This document shows, piece after piece, positions 8,386 through 18,000 of a stretch of 20,840 nt of DNA. A model generated the notes under the pieces. It ran no database searches and was not told the origin of the DNA. It saw only the letters and a list, made by a program, of their open reading frames with translations. The stretch covers positions 1 through 20,840 of the forward strand of contig JBCCFC010000060.1 of the NCBI GenBank assembly GCA_039029935.1, written 5' to 3'. The translations under genes were made by a program, and so were the position numbers. Numbering within the stretch: position 1 is the stretch's first letter; the number at the start of each line of letters is the position of its first letter. The DNA is from G039029935 sp039029935. Its GTDB lineage: Bacteria; Chloroflexota; Anaerolineae; Caldilineales; Caldilineaceae.

Positions 8386-8390
8386 GAGAA
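8385..8390 (+). promoter_or_regulatory. Shine-Dalgarno overlapping the vWA stop codon
   Basis: GGAGAA begins at the last base of the vWA stop codon (TAG 8383-8385) and lies 5 bases before ATG 8396. Translation of the tubulin-like gene is therefore likely coupled to that of the vWA gene. Confidence 0.75.
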
Positions 8391-8395
8391 TCATC

Positions 8396-11161
8396 ATGAA
8401 TGTAGAATTTCGACCATCGCTACTGGTTGGCGTGGGTGGAACGGGTACAACTGTACTGACACACATTAAATCACTGTTGTTGGATAATATTGGTGAGGAT
8501 GTTTTTGAGACCATTCGCTTAGTGGCGTTTGACACCGATGGCCGCTTACCCGAAGTCCGCCGCAACAATGGCGATATCGTCAAACTCGATACCTACAGTG
8601 AATTTGTGAATATTGGCAATGTCCCGACGGGCAATATCCTGACCAATTTAAATCGTTACCCTGAAATTGCCGATTGGTTGCCATCAGCACTACCACCACA
8701 GACCGTTTCTGAAGGGGCCGCAATGAATCGACTCTTGGGACGTCTGGCGTTCTTTTATCATTTTCAAAAAATCCACGAGCGCTTAGAGCCAGAAATCATG
8801 CGTCTTCGTCATCTGAAGCTGATGGATCGACAGGTGGTCTCGGATAGCGGGGATACCATCGGTGAAATCGGATCTTCACAGAGCATGAACGTGTTTCTGG
8901 TCAGTTCTCTCTGTGGTGGCACAGGTGCGGGCGTATTTATCGACATGGCGTATGTCATCCGCAGTATTTGTCGGCGCATTGTCGCACAGGATGATGCCAT
9001 CTTTATGAATGGCGTGCTGGCACTCCCTTCGGTGTTCCGCACGGTGCAACAACGTACCAAAATTGAGGCCAATGCCAAATCTTGTTTGGATGACCTAGAT
9101 ACGTTGATGGTCAATGGCTTTAGTGAGGTGTATCCACGCGAGACGCGGGTTTCATTTCCCTATACACGCCCCTTTGATGTCTGCTATCTTGTAGACAGCA
9201 TCAATACGGCTGGCAATACCCTGTCTGGGTTGGATGAACTGGCCCCCATGTTGGCAAACTCCATCTTTTTGCAGATTTCATCGCAGATGGGTCCAGCTGC
9301 CCTGAGTCGCTGGGTCAATATCTTTAGCACAAAGGCAACCTTTGAGGATCGCATCAAGGGCTACAGCGGGTTGGGGTGTGCCAAACTAGCCTTCCCCAGC
9401 CAACACATCATGGAAGCCTGTAGCCGCCGTTTTTGTCAGGCGTTTCTGGATGAGAAAATGTTAGCGGTGCAGTTGGGTACAGATGATGTTATCCAGCTAT
9501 CGACCGAATTTATGAACCAAAACCGCCTATCGCCACAAGACTTGTCACAGTCCATGTTAAAAGGCACGGGCAAGCGACCTGCAATTCGGGTTAGCCTGAG
9601 TGACCAGATCGACTTGAGCATTGACGATATTTTGGGGACCATCCAGCGCAATGTCAAACGTACGGAAGAGCGTTTGCAGGGGGACTATGCCGAGCAGATT
9701 CGCCAAAATAGCGAACAGGTCGAGGATGAGATCAAAGAAAGCTTGGCACAGCGTGTAGATGAGTTGGTGAATGATGCCAAATATGGGTTGGGTGCGGCGA
9801 TTCAATTTGTGGAGCAATTTGAGGATGAGCTGGCCGAGTTGATTAAATCGCTCAACGACCAGCGCACCTCAATTGAATACAAACTCCGTGATGGTGAGCA
9901 GCGCAATAGCACAGATTACCAATCATTGAGCCACGCAGTGAGTGGCCGAATTCCCATCTGGCGAAATACACAAATCAAAAATACAGCCAGCGTTTATCTA
10001 CGTGGCGAGCGCGAGCGTCTGAGCAATCGCCTGGCTCTTTATCAACAGGATCAGGTACTCAGCCTCTTGAGCAGTCTGCGCAACCATGCGGCGCAGCAAC
10101 GGCGTACCTACACAGGACTGCGTGATCGGCTCAAACAGATTCATCATAACCTAGTGGTCAATGCACAAGCGCAGCTAGACACGGAGACCGCTATCGACAG
10201 CCTCACATGGTCAGTTGTGACGGATGCTGATATTGAGCAATTTTACAACGAATTGACCATAGACAGTAACCAGTGGCTTGAGCAAGCACAGTCACCAAAC
10301 AATTGTGGCCCGGTTGCCTCTTGGCGTGATTGGAGCCAAGAGGAACTGGAAAACCGTCTGTTGTCCTTTACCCATAAACCCTATGAATCAATCAAGCACA
10401 TCAATATTGAGCAGTTTGCCACCGACAGTGGGCAAGACTCTGCCGTCAATACTTGGCTACGACGCATCCGTACCCAATCACAGCCATTCTGGAACTGGAT
10501 CAAGGGTCAAGGTGTCGAGCCTGAAGATTTGATTCGCGTGTTGGGTGTACCCATTCAGGAAAGCTCTGTCTTTGCGGGGCATGTGCAACAGGGTGAGGAG
10601 TTGATTTCAACCAACAATGCTCAGAGCATTGCCATGTTGAGTACGGCACACGGATTGCCCAGCAATGCCTTACAGGATTACCCGAATTTAGAGAGTGCAT
10701 ATAGCCGTCAAAAACGAGCCAATAGCGATTTTTTCAGACGCGAACTGCCGATTGGTCTTTTTGATCCCAAATTCCGTACACCCACCATGAATCTGGAGGA
10801 GCGTAATCTGCAACTCTTTGGTGTGGGGCTGGTCTTTGGCTATATTCAGCAAAATGAAAGTAATGTCTTCTACTATTGTCGTCCATTGATGCGACCGGAT
10901 GAAGGTTGGGAGAATGTCGAGCGTCTAAGCAGTGATTTGGAGAGTGCCATTGAAAAGCTGGGACAGCACAAAGAGTACATCGACGATCTAGAGGCTGAGG
11001 ACAAACGCTACCGCAGTCTTCATGGTCAGAACGGGGTGAAGCAGATGGCTCTGGCCTTCTTAAAAGAGAGTCCACATTCTCTGCGGACGGACTTGGCTGA
11101 CCTGCGTCAGAAATTAGAAGATGCTGTGATGCAGTGGGCAGGTATCAATCCAAATGAGTAG
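8396..11161 (+). CDS. Tubulin-like GTPase with coiled-coil region (Tubulin_2-type)
   Basis: 921 residues. The N-terminal third shows a tubulin/FtsZ-type nucleotide fold: a first glycine loop GVGGTGTT (12-19), a strand ending FDTDG (45-49), and the tubulin signature loop as CGGTGAGVF (173-181). The segment GAAMNRLLGRLAFF (107-120) and GLDELAPMLANS (278-289) also fit the large bacterial tubulin-like family (Pfam Tubulin_2). It should bind GTP; polymerisation is inferred. Residues about 410-600 are helical, rich in Glu, Gln and Arg, and probably coiled coil. The remainder (600-921) is unassigned. There is no signal peptide or membrane helix, so it is cytosolic. It is more than twice the length of FtsZ and lacks the FtsZ tail. 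It follows the vWA gene with 10 bases between stop and start, and a degenerate paralogue lies directly downstream. The family call is confident; the cellular role is not known. Confidence 0.88.
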   Translation: MNVEFRPSLLVGVGGTGTTVLTHIKSLLLDNIGEDVFETIRLVAFDTDGRLPEVRRNNGDIVKLDTYSEFVNIGNVPTGNILTNLNRYPEIADWLPSALPPQTVSEGAAMNRLLGRLAFFYHFQKIHERLEPEIMRLRHLKLMDRQVVSDSGDTIGEIGSSQSMNVFLVSSLCGGTGAGVFIDMAYVIRSICRRIVAQDDAIFMNGVLALPSVFRTVQQRTKIEANAKSCLDDLDTLMVNGFSEVYPRETRVSFPYTRPFDVCYLVDSINTAGNTLSGLDELAPMLANSIFLQISSQMGPAALSRWVNIFSTKATFEDRIKGYSGLGCAKLAFPSQHIMEACSRRFCQAFLDEKMLAVQLGTDDVIQLSTEFMNQNRLSPQDLSQSMLKGTGKRPAIRVSLSDQIDLSIDDILGTIQRNVKRTEERLQGDYAEQIRQNSEQVEDEIKESLAQRVDELVNDAKYGLGAAIQFVEQFEDELAELIKSLNDQRTSIEYKLRDGEQRNSTDYQSLSHAVSGRIPIWRNTQIKNTASVYLRGERERLSNRLALYQQDQVLSLLSSLRNHAAQQRRTYTGLRDRLKQIHHNLVVNAQAQLDTETAIDSLTWSVVTDADIEQFYNELTIDSNQWLEQAQSPNNCGPVASWRDWSQEELENRLLSFTHKPYESIKHINIEQFATDSGQDSAVNTWLRRIRTQSQPFWNWIKGQGVEPEDLIRVLGVPIQESSVFAGHVQQGEELISTNNAQSIAMLSTAHGLPSNALQDYPNLESAYSRQKRANSDFFRRELPIGLFDPKFRTPTMNLEERNLQLFGVGLVFGYIQQNESNVFYYCRPLMRPDEGWENVERLSSDLESAIEKLGQHKEYIDDLEAEDKRYRSLHGQNGVKQMALAFLKESPHSLRTDLADLRQKLEDAVMQWAGINPNE

Positions 11162-11228
11162 ATGAATCACCATTTTTTCTGTAGTATGGTCTTACATCCC
11201 AATATCTCTTAAGCAAGGGTAAAAAACT

Positions 11229-14200
11229 ATGTCTGAATATACCAAACAGCGTGGGTTGAGCATCCAGCGATCCATCATCGTGGGTGCGGGGCTGGAAGGG
11301 GCACACATCTGTTATCATGTCTGTCAACGACTCTATGAAATCTGCGGCATTATCCCCCCTGTCGTCCGCTATTTGATCCTGCTACATCCAGATGAGGAGC
11401 GGGCATTTCGCCAAAAAAATTACGATAGCGAAAGCCTCGATGTCGGGCGTGATGGCTTAATGAATGTCGGCAATTTGATCACACAAAAGATTTTTGACAT
11501 CCAATCCCCCGATCTAAGTGAAATACGCACCGAACTGACTGACAGTGCAGAAAAGGTTCCAAGTGTCCGCGCCTATGCACGTAAATGGTTGTTTCGTCAT
11601 TCGCTAGAGATTGGAGACAAACTCGAGTCCTTATCCAGTTTGGTGGAGGAAGCAGGACACCGCACCACACTCGAGAAGTGGGGCATTGATATCGTGGACC
11701 GCCACCGTCCTAGTTTTCATCTGGTGGGGTCGCTGGCAAACCCCTTTGCCAGTGGCTTACTGGTCGATCTCGCTTACTTTATCAAAGATATCAATATGCA
11801 TCATGAACAGAATGCATCTGTATCGGGGCTGTTGCTCTTGCCTCGCTTTGCTGGTGAGGATGAGTTCCAGCGTACTTGGCAACAGACCGCACGTGTCCCT
11901 GACATGGAACTGCGTCGTTGGACAGACAGCAATGCCTATGCGGCCATCAAAGAACTCAATTATTACATGCAGGGCAAATCCTACCAAGCCAAAACACTCG
12001 ACCACGATAGAGTGATTGAGTTTAACGAGGAGCAACGTCCCTTTCAAAATGGCTTCTGCTATTTGGTTGGCCCCACCAACGAACAGGCCGAAGCGGGGAC
12101 ATCGGTCAAGAGTATCCTGCCTATTGCAGGTGAGTGGCTGACTTTCAACCTTGCCACGGCCGTAGGCGATGCCTTTGAAACGGCAACCGCAATGGCAAAT
12201 AGCACCCTTGCGCATAGCGGCTATGCCAGTATGGGTCTTTCGAGTTGGGTGCTGCCCCGTAGCGAACTCAATGCCTATTGCACCGACAAGCTGCTTGATG
12301 AAGCCATTACCATGCTGCTGGAATCACAAACCAATGCAGATTATTCTGTGATTGGTGAACGCGCACGTGTCAAATTAACCCCATCCGCTGTTCGCGAGCA
12401 ATTGCTCAACCCAAATCGTTGGAAACATAAGGTCAATGATCTGGATTATTTGCGTAATTTTCAGCGCAGTCGCTCGGCACGCGATAGCGTTGGGACAACG
12501 TGGCTCAATGCAAACCAAGTCTATGGCACTTTAGTCAGGCACGATACACGACATCGTACACAGCTTGATCGGATTGAAGATCACATGGTCGATCAGGTGA
12601 CAGATGTGACACGAACATCCTTTGAAGAACTGCGGACTTTGCAGGCCGACTTTCTGCGTGACATTCCACATGGTGGGCTGGCAATTGCACGTGATTTCTT
12701 CTCAAAAACCAAAACATCCTACTATGATGAAATCAGCGAGATGGAGAAAAGTTATCAAGAACAGGTCAATAGGCTCTATGGGCTGACTGATCTGATCGAC
12801 CAACAGCGCGCCCGCTATACCTATGCGGTTAATGCCTTTTGGCCTTCCGATGGCAATCTACCGATCATGGCCTTGGTGAATCTGGGCATCTTTACAATCG
12901 TCCCCTGGCTACTTTGGTATATTTTTGGTGGCAGTGCAGAAAATCAAGCTTTGGCATGGGGTGTCACAGGCATCAGTATTTTCTTCTGGATTGCCCTCAG
13001 CATACTGCTCATGCGCAATGTGTATAGCAATCGCAACACCCTGACTGAACACTTTACCGAACGGCAAAAAATTGACAAGAAGCTAGTCACGGAACAGGCA
13101 CTCTTGCATGTGTGGAAAGAGCTTGGACGCTACGCCAACGGCATTGAGATCGAGTTGGATAAGCTGCATACACAACTCCAGAGCATGAAGAAGAGCAGTA
13201 CCGATAATTATCAAGATCAACAATTTCAACACAGACTCTATAAATCTCCCCGCCACGATTTGGAACGGTCGGTTTTGACACCTGAGTTGACGGAAGAATT
13301 CTACAGTCAACTGACATTTCGCAATCGCCCTGACCGCTTGGGTGAGATGATTGATGCGATTGAAAAGCCGGAGAGCCATTGGTTTGAACTCAATCGCAAC
13401 GAACTGTACACCCAGATTGAACATCATGTCAAAGAGCAGATTGACAACATGGGTCACATGAGCGCATCACAGTTGTTAGAGCGCCAATATGATCAACGAG
13501 GGCTTGGTAAGGCACTGCGTGATGGCTATCGACAAGCTGTTCCCATGCTGGCGATTGAGCCGACCTATCTCAGCGAGGATGCACAACAACAGATTCGTAC
13601 ATTTTGCTATAAAGATACCCCCTCCTCAAGTACGGGGAAATTGATTCAGGAAGTGAGCCAAGGTCAGCCCCACCAATTTGTGTTGACCGATAACCCCAAC
13701 TATTTTGCTCATCTTTCACTACGTCATTCTATCCCCATTCAGGCGGTGCGTGCGGTCAAGGAACTCTATCGAGCATACCAATTTTATCAGCGTAATGGAC
13801 AAATCGCTCCCTACCATACCATGGCTGGGTTGGCCCGCATCAATGATGATGATTTAGTCGAGCAGAGGGCACAGAAAACGGCCCCATCTGCGCATTTGCA
13901 AGTGCCGCTAGAAGAACGCATTGACACCCCTGAGGGGCTTGTGACCTTTGGGTGCTTTTTGCGGTTGATAGAGCGGGACCCAATGAGCAATGGTGGCTTT
14001 CACATTTCATACTTTACAGAGGATCAGGCCTTTCTTAAAAAGGCAGGGGCCATCAATATTCTGCCCGAAAAACAACCACTGGGGCAGACCAAAGAAGATG
14101 CTAAGATGTTTATCACCAATGATGTCACCATTTTTGATACATTGCGCAGTAATATCATCAACACATTGCGCGAAGATGTGCGCAAACTAGATGGCAGTTG

Positions 14201-14684
14201 GTCACAGATTGCCGTCAAATTGTACGATTATCAAACTGAGCATCGCATCAGCGCAGACCGCTATAATTTGCAGTCATGGGAGCATGAAGAGATTGACCGC
14301 TTTGTGCAGCAGATTCGTACCGAGAGCCAAAAGGATGAAGGCGACGATCCTCAAAATACGCTACGGATTATCCGTAAAGATGAAGAGAGCAGTGGGCATA
14401 AAACCACAAAGCTCTCGATAGACGAAGAGAATGACAATTATCACTCCTACAGCCAGCCGTACTACGCACAACAGACACCGAGAGAGCAGAACTATCTACA
14501 ACCGCAGTTGGGGGAACCCATCGTCGTGGACGCAACAGAGCTTGTCTACGGTAACGAACAACAAGAGCATGGCTATGAGAATAACGATGATGATGGCTAT
14601 CATGATAACAACAATAACAACGAAAACAAAGAGTATGCTCCTGCCATTGTTGAGGATACAGAACTGGTAATTAAAGCTGAGTAA
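11229..14684 (+). CDS. Degenerate tubulin-like paralogue with membrane hairpin and acidic Asn-rich tail
   Basis: 1151 residues. It aligns with the preceding protein over the tubulin-like core, but the GTP-binding motifs are lost. GVGGTG is GAGLEG (19-24), FDTD is LHPD (52-55), and the signature loop CGGTGAGVF is replaced by ANPFASGLL (170-178) in an ungapped match (both have a Ser-Leu before the loop and a following D-[ML]-A-Y-x-I helix). Later matches include FCYLVGPTN (276-284) with VCYLVDSIN, and GYASMGLSSWVLP (331-343) with GYSGLGCAKLAFP. It has a helical region (about 440-535) and then two membrane helices (about 544-567 and 575-597) inside the helical part, where the paralogue has none. 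The C-terminus (about 1036-1151) is disordered, rich in Asp, Glu and Asn, with two D-T-E-L-V-like motifs (T1103, T1144). AAGGG 9 bases upstream supports the start. Likely a membrane-tethered pseudo-GTPase partner of the intact protein. The paralogy is firm; the function is inferred. Confidence 0.82.
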   Translation: MSEYTKQRGLSIQRSIIVGAGLEGAHICYHVCQRLYEICGIIPPVVRYLILLHPDEERAFRQKNYDSESLDVGRDGLMNVGNLITQKIFDIQSPDLSEIRTELTDSAEKVPSVRAYARKWLFRHSLEIGDKLESLSSLVEEAGHRTTLEKWGIDIVDRHRPSFHLVGSLANPFASGLLVDLAYFIKDINMHHEQNASVSGLLLLPRFAGEDEFQRTWQQTARVPDMELRRWTDSNAYAAIKELNYYMQGKSYQAKTLDHDRVIEFNEEQRPFQNGFCYLVGPTNEQAEAGTSVKSILPIAGEWLTFNLATAVGDAFETATAMANSTLAHSGYASMGLSSWVLPRSELNAYCTDKLLDEAITMLLESQTNADYSVIGERARVKLTPSAVREQLLNPNRWKHKVNDLDYLRNFQRSRSARDSVGTTWLNANQVYGTLVRHDTRHRTQLDRIEDHMVDQVTDVTRTSFEELRTLQADFLRDIPHGGLAIARDFFSKTKTSYYDEISEMEKSYQEQVNRLYGLTDLIDQQRARYTYAVNAFWPSDGNLPIMALVNLGIFTIVPWLLWYIFGGSAENQALAWGVTGISIFFWIALSILLMRNVYSNRNTLTEHFTERQKIDKKLVTEQALLHVWKELGRYANGIEIELDKLHTQLQSMKKSSTDNYQDQQFQHRLYKSPRHDLERSVLTPELTEEFYSQLTFRNRPDRLGEMIDAIEKPESHWFELNRNELYTQIEHHVKEQIDNMGHMSASQLLERQYDQRGLGKALRDGYRQAVPMLAIEPTYLSEDAQQQIRTFCYKDTPSSSTGKLIQEVSQGQPHQFVLTDNPNYFAHLSLRHSIPIQAVRAVKELYRAYQFYQRNGQIAPYHTMAGLARINDDDLVEQRAQKTAPSAHLQVPLEERIDTPEGLVTFGCFLRLIERDPMSNGGFHISYFTEDQAFLKKAGAINILPEKQPLGQTKEDAKMFITNDVTIFDTLRSNIINTLREDVRKLDGSWSQIAVKLYDYQTEHRISADRYNLQSWEHEEIDRFVQQIRTESQKDEGDDPQNTLRIIRKDEESSGHKTTKLSIDEENDNYHSYSQPYYAQQTPREQNYLQPQLGEPIVVDATELVYGNEQQEHGYENNDDDGYHDNNNNNENKEYAPAIVEDTELVIKAE

Positions 14685-14718
14685 GTACCGTGTAATCGAA
14701 TCCTATGGAACCAAAAAT

Positions 14719-14834
14719 GATGGTGAATTCATTCGTAGGTCACACTAGTAGCGTGACAGTCTGTACATACCAGATTTTTTTCAAGAAATTCAATGGGTTG
14801 ACCAAGATTGTCCGGCTAGTAGCCGGACCTACGA
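14719..14834 (+). repeat. Palindrome-bounded intergenic repeat, copy 1 (116 bp)
   Basis: The copy runs from GATGGTGAATTC to CCTACGA. Near its left end is TCGTAGGTC and at its right end the inverse, GACCTACGA. Two internal hairpins are visible: GTCACACTAGTAGCGTGAC (14739-14757, one mismatched pair) and GTCCGGCTAGTAGCCGGAC (14810-14828, perfect arms). No coding frame is preserved. The form suggests a small non-autonomous repeat (REP- or MITE-like), but the family is not identified. Confidence 0.8.
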
Positions 14835-14943
14835 GATGGTGAATTCATTCGTAGGTCACGCTAGTGACAGCCTATACATACCAAATTTTTCAAGAAATTC
14901 AATAGGTTGACCAAGGTTGTCCGGCTAGTAGCCGGACCTACGA
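14835..14943 (+). repeat. Palindrome-bounded intergenic repeat, copy 2 (109 bp)
   Basis: It directly abuts copy 1 and is nearly identical, with a few substitutions, a 5-base shortening of the left hairpin and 2 fewer T in the T run. The left hairpin is now GTCACGCTAGTGAC (14855-14868), still able to pair. The right hairpin GTCCGGCTAGTAGCCGGAC (14919-14937) is unchanged. Confidence 0.8.
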
Positions 14944-15033
14944 GAAATTATCCAAACGTAGGTTGCAAAGTACGCGGTTTTCAAGGTACTTAAGTTTGTA
15001 TGAGAAAGTTTCAGATCAATACGAGAAATATTT

Positions 15034-18000
15034 ATGGGCAACAACAACAATCAAATTGCGCCACATTGTGTATATGATGCAGAATGGCAAGGTAAGACCA
15101 TCGTGCAGGATTATGTCTCCTGTATCTATCTCTCAAAACCCCTGCACTTACGCCCCGAGGGAGGCAATGAAGATGCCCGCTGGCCGCCAGAAGAAATGCC
15201 ACCCCAATTTCGCACGCTTCTGCCACAGACAATTCGGGATTACGATACAACGGGTCGGCTCTATATTGTGGCCGATGGCGTTTCTGCCAGCGAGGATGGC
15301 TCGTTTACCAGCCAGACTGCGGTCAGCCTCATCAGCGAAACCTACTACCAAACCGCCAGCCAATGGCGCGACCGTGCTGGACAAATATCTGAAAGGGAAC
15401 GAGACCTCGTCGTTATCAATGCCATCATCGAAGCCAGTGACCAGCTATACCATGCATCGGCGCAAAAATATAATGGACAGAGTCGCTATCAAACCACCTG
15501 TCTCTGTCTGTTGATGCGTGGCAATCAGTATACAATCTTTCACGTGGGTGATTCACGTGCCTATCACTGGCATCACCATGAACGCAGATTGTCTCAAGTG
15601 ACCGAAGACCAAACTGACAAGGATGATCGCTTGTTGGCGGCGGTTGGTGTCGAGTCACTTGGCATCAACAACATTGCGATTTCTAAGGATGTGTTGATGC
15701 CCGGCGATACATTGCTGCTCTGTACCGATGGTCTCTATAAAAACACCGATACAGATATGTTGGAAAGGATGTTCAATGATCTTGTCGCCGACAGAAATCC
15801 GAGAGACCTTCAAAATCTTCAATGGCAACTTGACAAACGGTTGCAAACCCGCACAGATGATACCACCGCGCTGTTTTTTAGCCAGTTGACACCCGATGAG
15901 GTTGACAGCTTAAATCGCAGACTCAACGACAGTGACCCAACCTCTCCAGATGGCAGATACCTGCAAGACCTGCTCCTGTGGTGGGGAGAAACACAGTCAC
16001 AAGAACCCGTTATGCCTGCATCGAGTGGACTGATGCCCTATGATGTCGGCGTCCATGAGACAATGACGTTGCTGCCCGATGCCACAGAACGGGTAAGCAT
16101 GACTGAGCATTTAGAGGGGACATCTGCATCAGACGCGGAGCCAGACATTGCCCTTCTGCTTGATTCACCAGAGGCAGAAGGAGAGTATAGCCGCTTGGTT
16201 CGATTTGAGGAAGGATTGAAAAGAGAGCCAAATCGTGTCAATCTGATCGAGTATGTTCAATATTTGATAGAGACGCGCCATATCCCTAATAGCGAGCGAA
16301 GACGTGCAAGTCAATTTGCCATCGAGACCGCAAAGAAGTTACTGCAAGAGTATACTAAGGAAGATGTCAGCAACCCAGAGGCACAGACATGGATCGATGC
16401 TGTTGCGGTAGGCGTAACCATTGAGGAGGCAGCCTATCGTTTAGGCAAGCTTGATGACATTTTTAGCGAGAATCAGAGCGATTACCATGAGCTACAGTTG
16501 AGTTACCAAAGTGTACTCGATGGTGCTTATGGCAAAGCCATCAAGTTTGGGGAGCCATTTATCGAGCGTGGATGGCAATCTATGTTACGCGAGGGTCAAT
16601 ATGAAGACCTCGTTACCACAATCAAGGTCCTCAATCGTGTGCTTTGGGCGGCGGTTTCCCCCGGCATGGTTAATGAAAAAACACACCAAATCCGGACGGA
16701 TTTACTCACGATTGCGCGGTTTTCCGTTGCCTATCACGCTGTCAATCTACTATCCAAGGGCAATGTAGACGATGCACGTCAAACTGCCGCGCGCTACAAT
16801 CCACTAGGATTCTGGGTGGAGGTGGCAGAAGTCCTCAATCTGGCAAAACGAATTCAACAGCTTAGAAACATTTCAGATAAAGCCGAGTTGCAGGCTGCAT
16901 TGCCAACAGACACGATTGCACATCTACAGGAAACCAACATTCTGCCTCCGACGAATCGCTTTGAAAAAATATGGTCGAGAGCAACACCAGACAATCTCTA
17001 CATCGGGTTCACACCAAACCCTTCCATCCCCAGCCATAGAGAGACAGCCCAATTTCTGATCGACCAACGTCGTCGCTATGCACTGCTACATCAGAACGCC
17101 ATCTCTACCAAAACGACAGGCAACCGTACCAAGGACTATTCATCTGCCTATCTGTCACTGCGCTGGTTGACAGCCTCGACAACGGCAGAACAGGAACAGT
17201 TACAAGAGGATATTCAGGATTTTGAGTTTGCCATCTCAACCCAACAGCAAATGTGGGAGCAAGAGCTATTATCGACTGAGCAACAGGAAAGGTGGCTTGG
17301 TATCGCCGAACAGAGCTATCGTTCTCTGCTGCCACCAACACTGATTGCGTTTGATACTGAGACAGCCTGTCCCACCTGTGAATATCTGCTTTCAGAATTT
17401 GGAGCGACCATCTGCCCTAACTGTGGCACCAATCTCCTAGCGACGGAAGGATTACTGGAAGACCCACCAGGGCCTGCGCCTGTACCAATTCCTGAACCGA
17501 TCCCTGATCCAGTCCCTGACCCAGTCCCTGACCCTGAGCCAGTCCTCGAACAAAAACCAATCCCGGGAGCAACCCGACAGCCACTAGGCTGTTTAGCAGG
17601 GCCAATGCGGTGGATAATACTTGGTATCGCTGCCTTTGCATTAGTGACATGTGCTGGTGTACTAAGTGCTGATTTTGTCACCTACCAATCGAGGCAAGCC
17701 GAACCCGAATATACGACGCTGAGTGCTGTGCGTGAGTGGGGGGCTGTACTGGTCCGCGAACCACAAAATCTGCTCAGACGACAAATGATAGAAGACCCAT
17801 CGTCACTCTCTACCGATGTCACACCTGATCGCGTTGCGCTAGCCACATCTACTGCGGTTGCAACAGAGACTCCTGATCTAGCTGCGACATCAACACAACA
17901 GGCACAAGATATAAGGGCTACGGCGGAAATCCTTGCTGCGACATCAACACAACAGGTATTGGATAGTACGGCCACTGCGGAAATGGCAGCAACGTCAACC

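Larger units (their letters stand above)
14685..15033 (+). other. 349-base intergenic region with tandem palindromic repeats
   Basis: No gene is apparent here. Two tandem repeat copies (listed separately) fill 14719-14943. The remaining 14944-15033 is A/T-rich and has a short inverted repeat, AAGTAC (14968-14973) with GTACTT (14986-14991). The phosphatase start at 15034 has only a weak Shine-Dalgarno-like GAG (15023-15025). A promoter for the phosphatase gene may lie in 14944-15033, but no pair of boxes stands out. Whether transcription continues through from the tubulin-like genes cannot be judged; I see no hairpin followed by a T run. Confidence 0.6.

Noticed and set aside
8396..11161. FtsZ cell-division protein
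   Set aside because: The protein is 921 residues, with a long coiled-coil and no FtsZ C-terminal peptide, and lies among signalling genes. It belongs to the larger tubulin-like group instead.
14719..14943. CRISPR array
   Set aside because: There are only two units, of over 100 bp and directly abutting, with no short constant repeats separating unique spacers.
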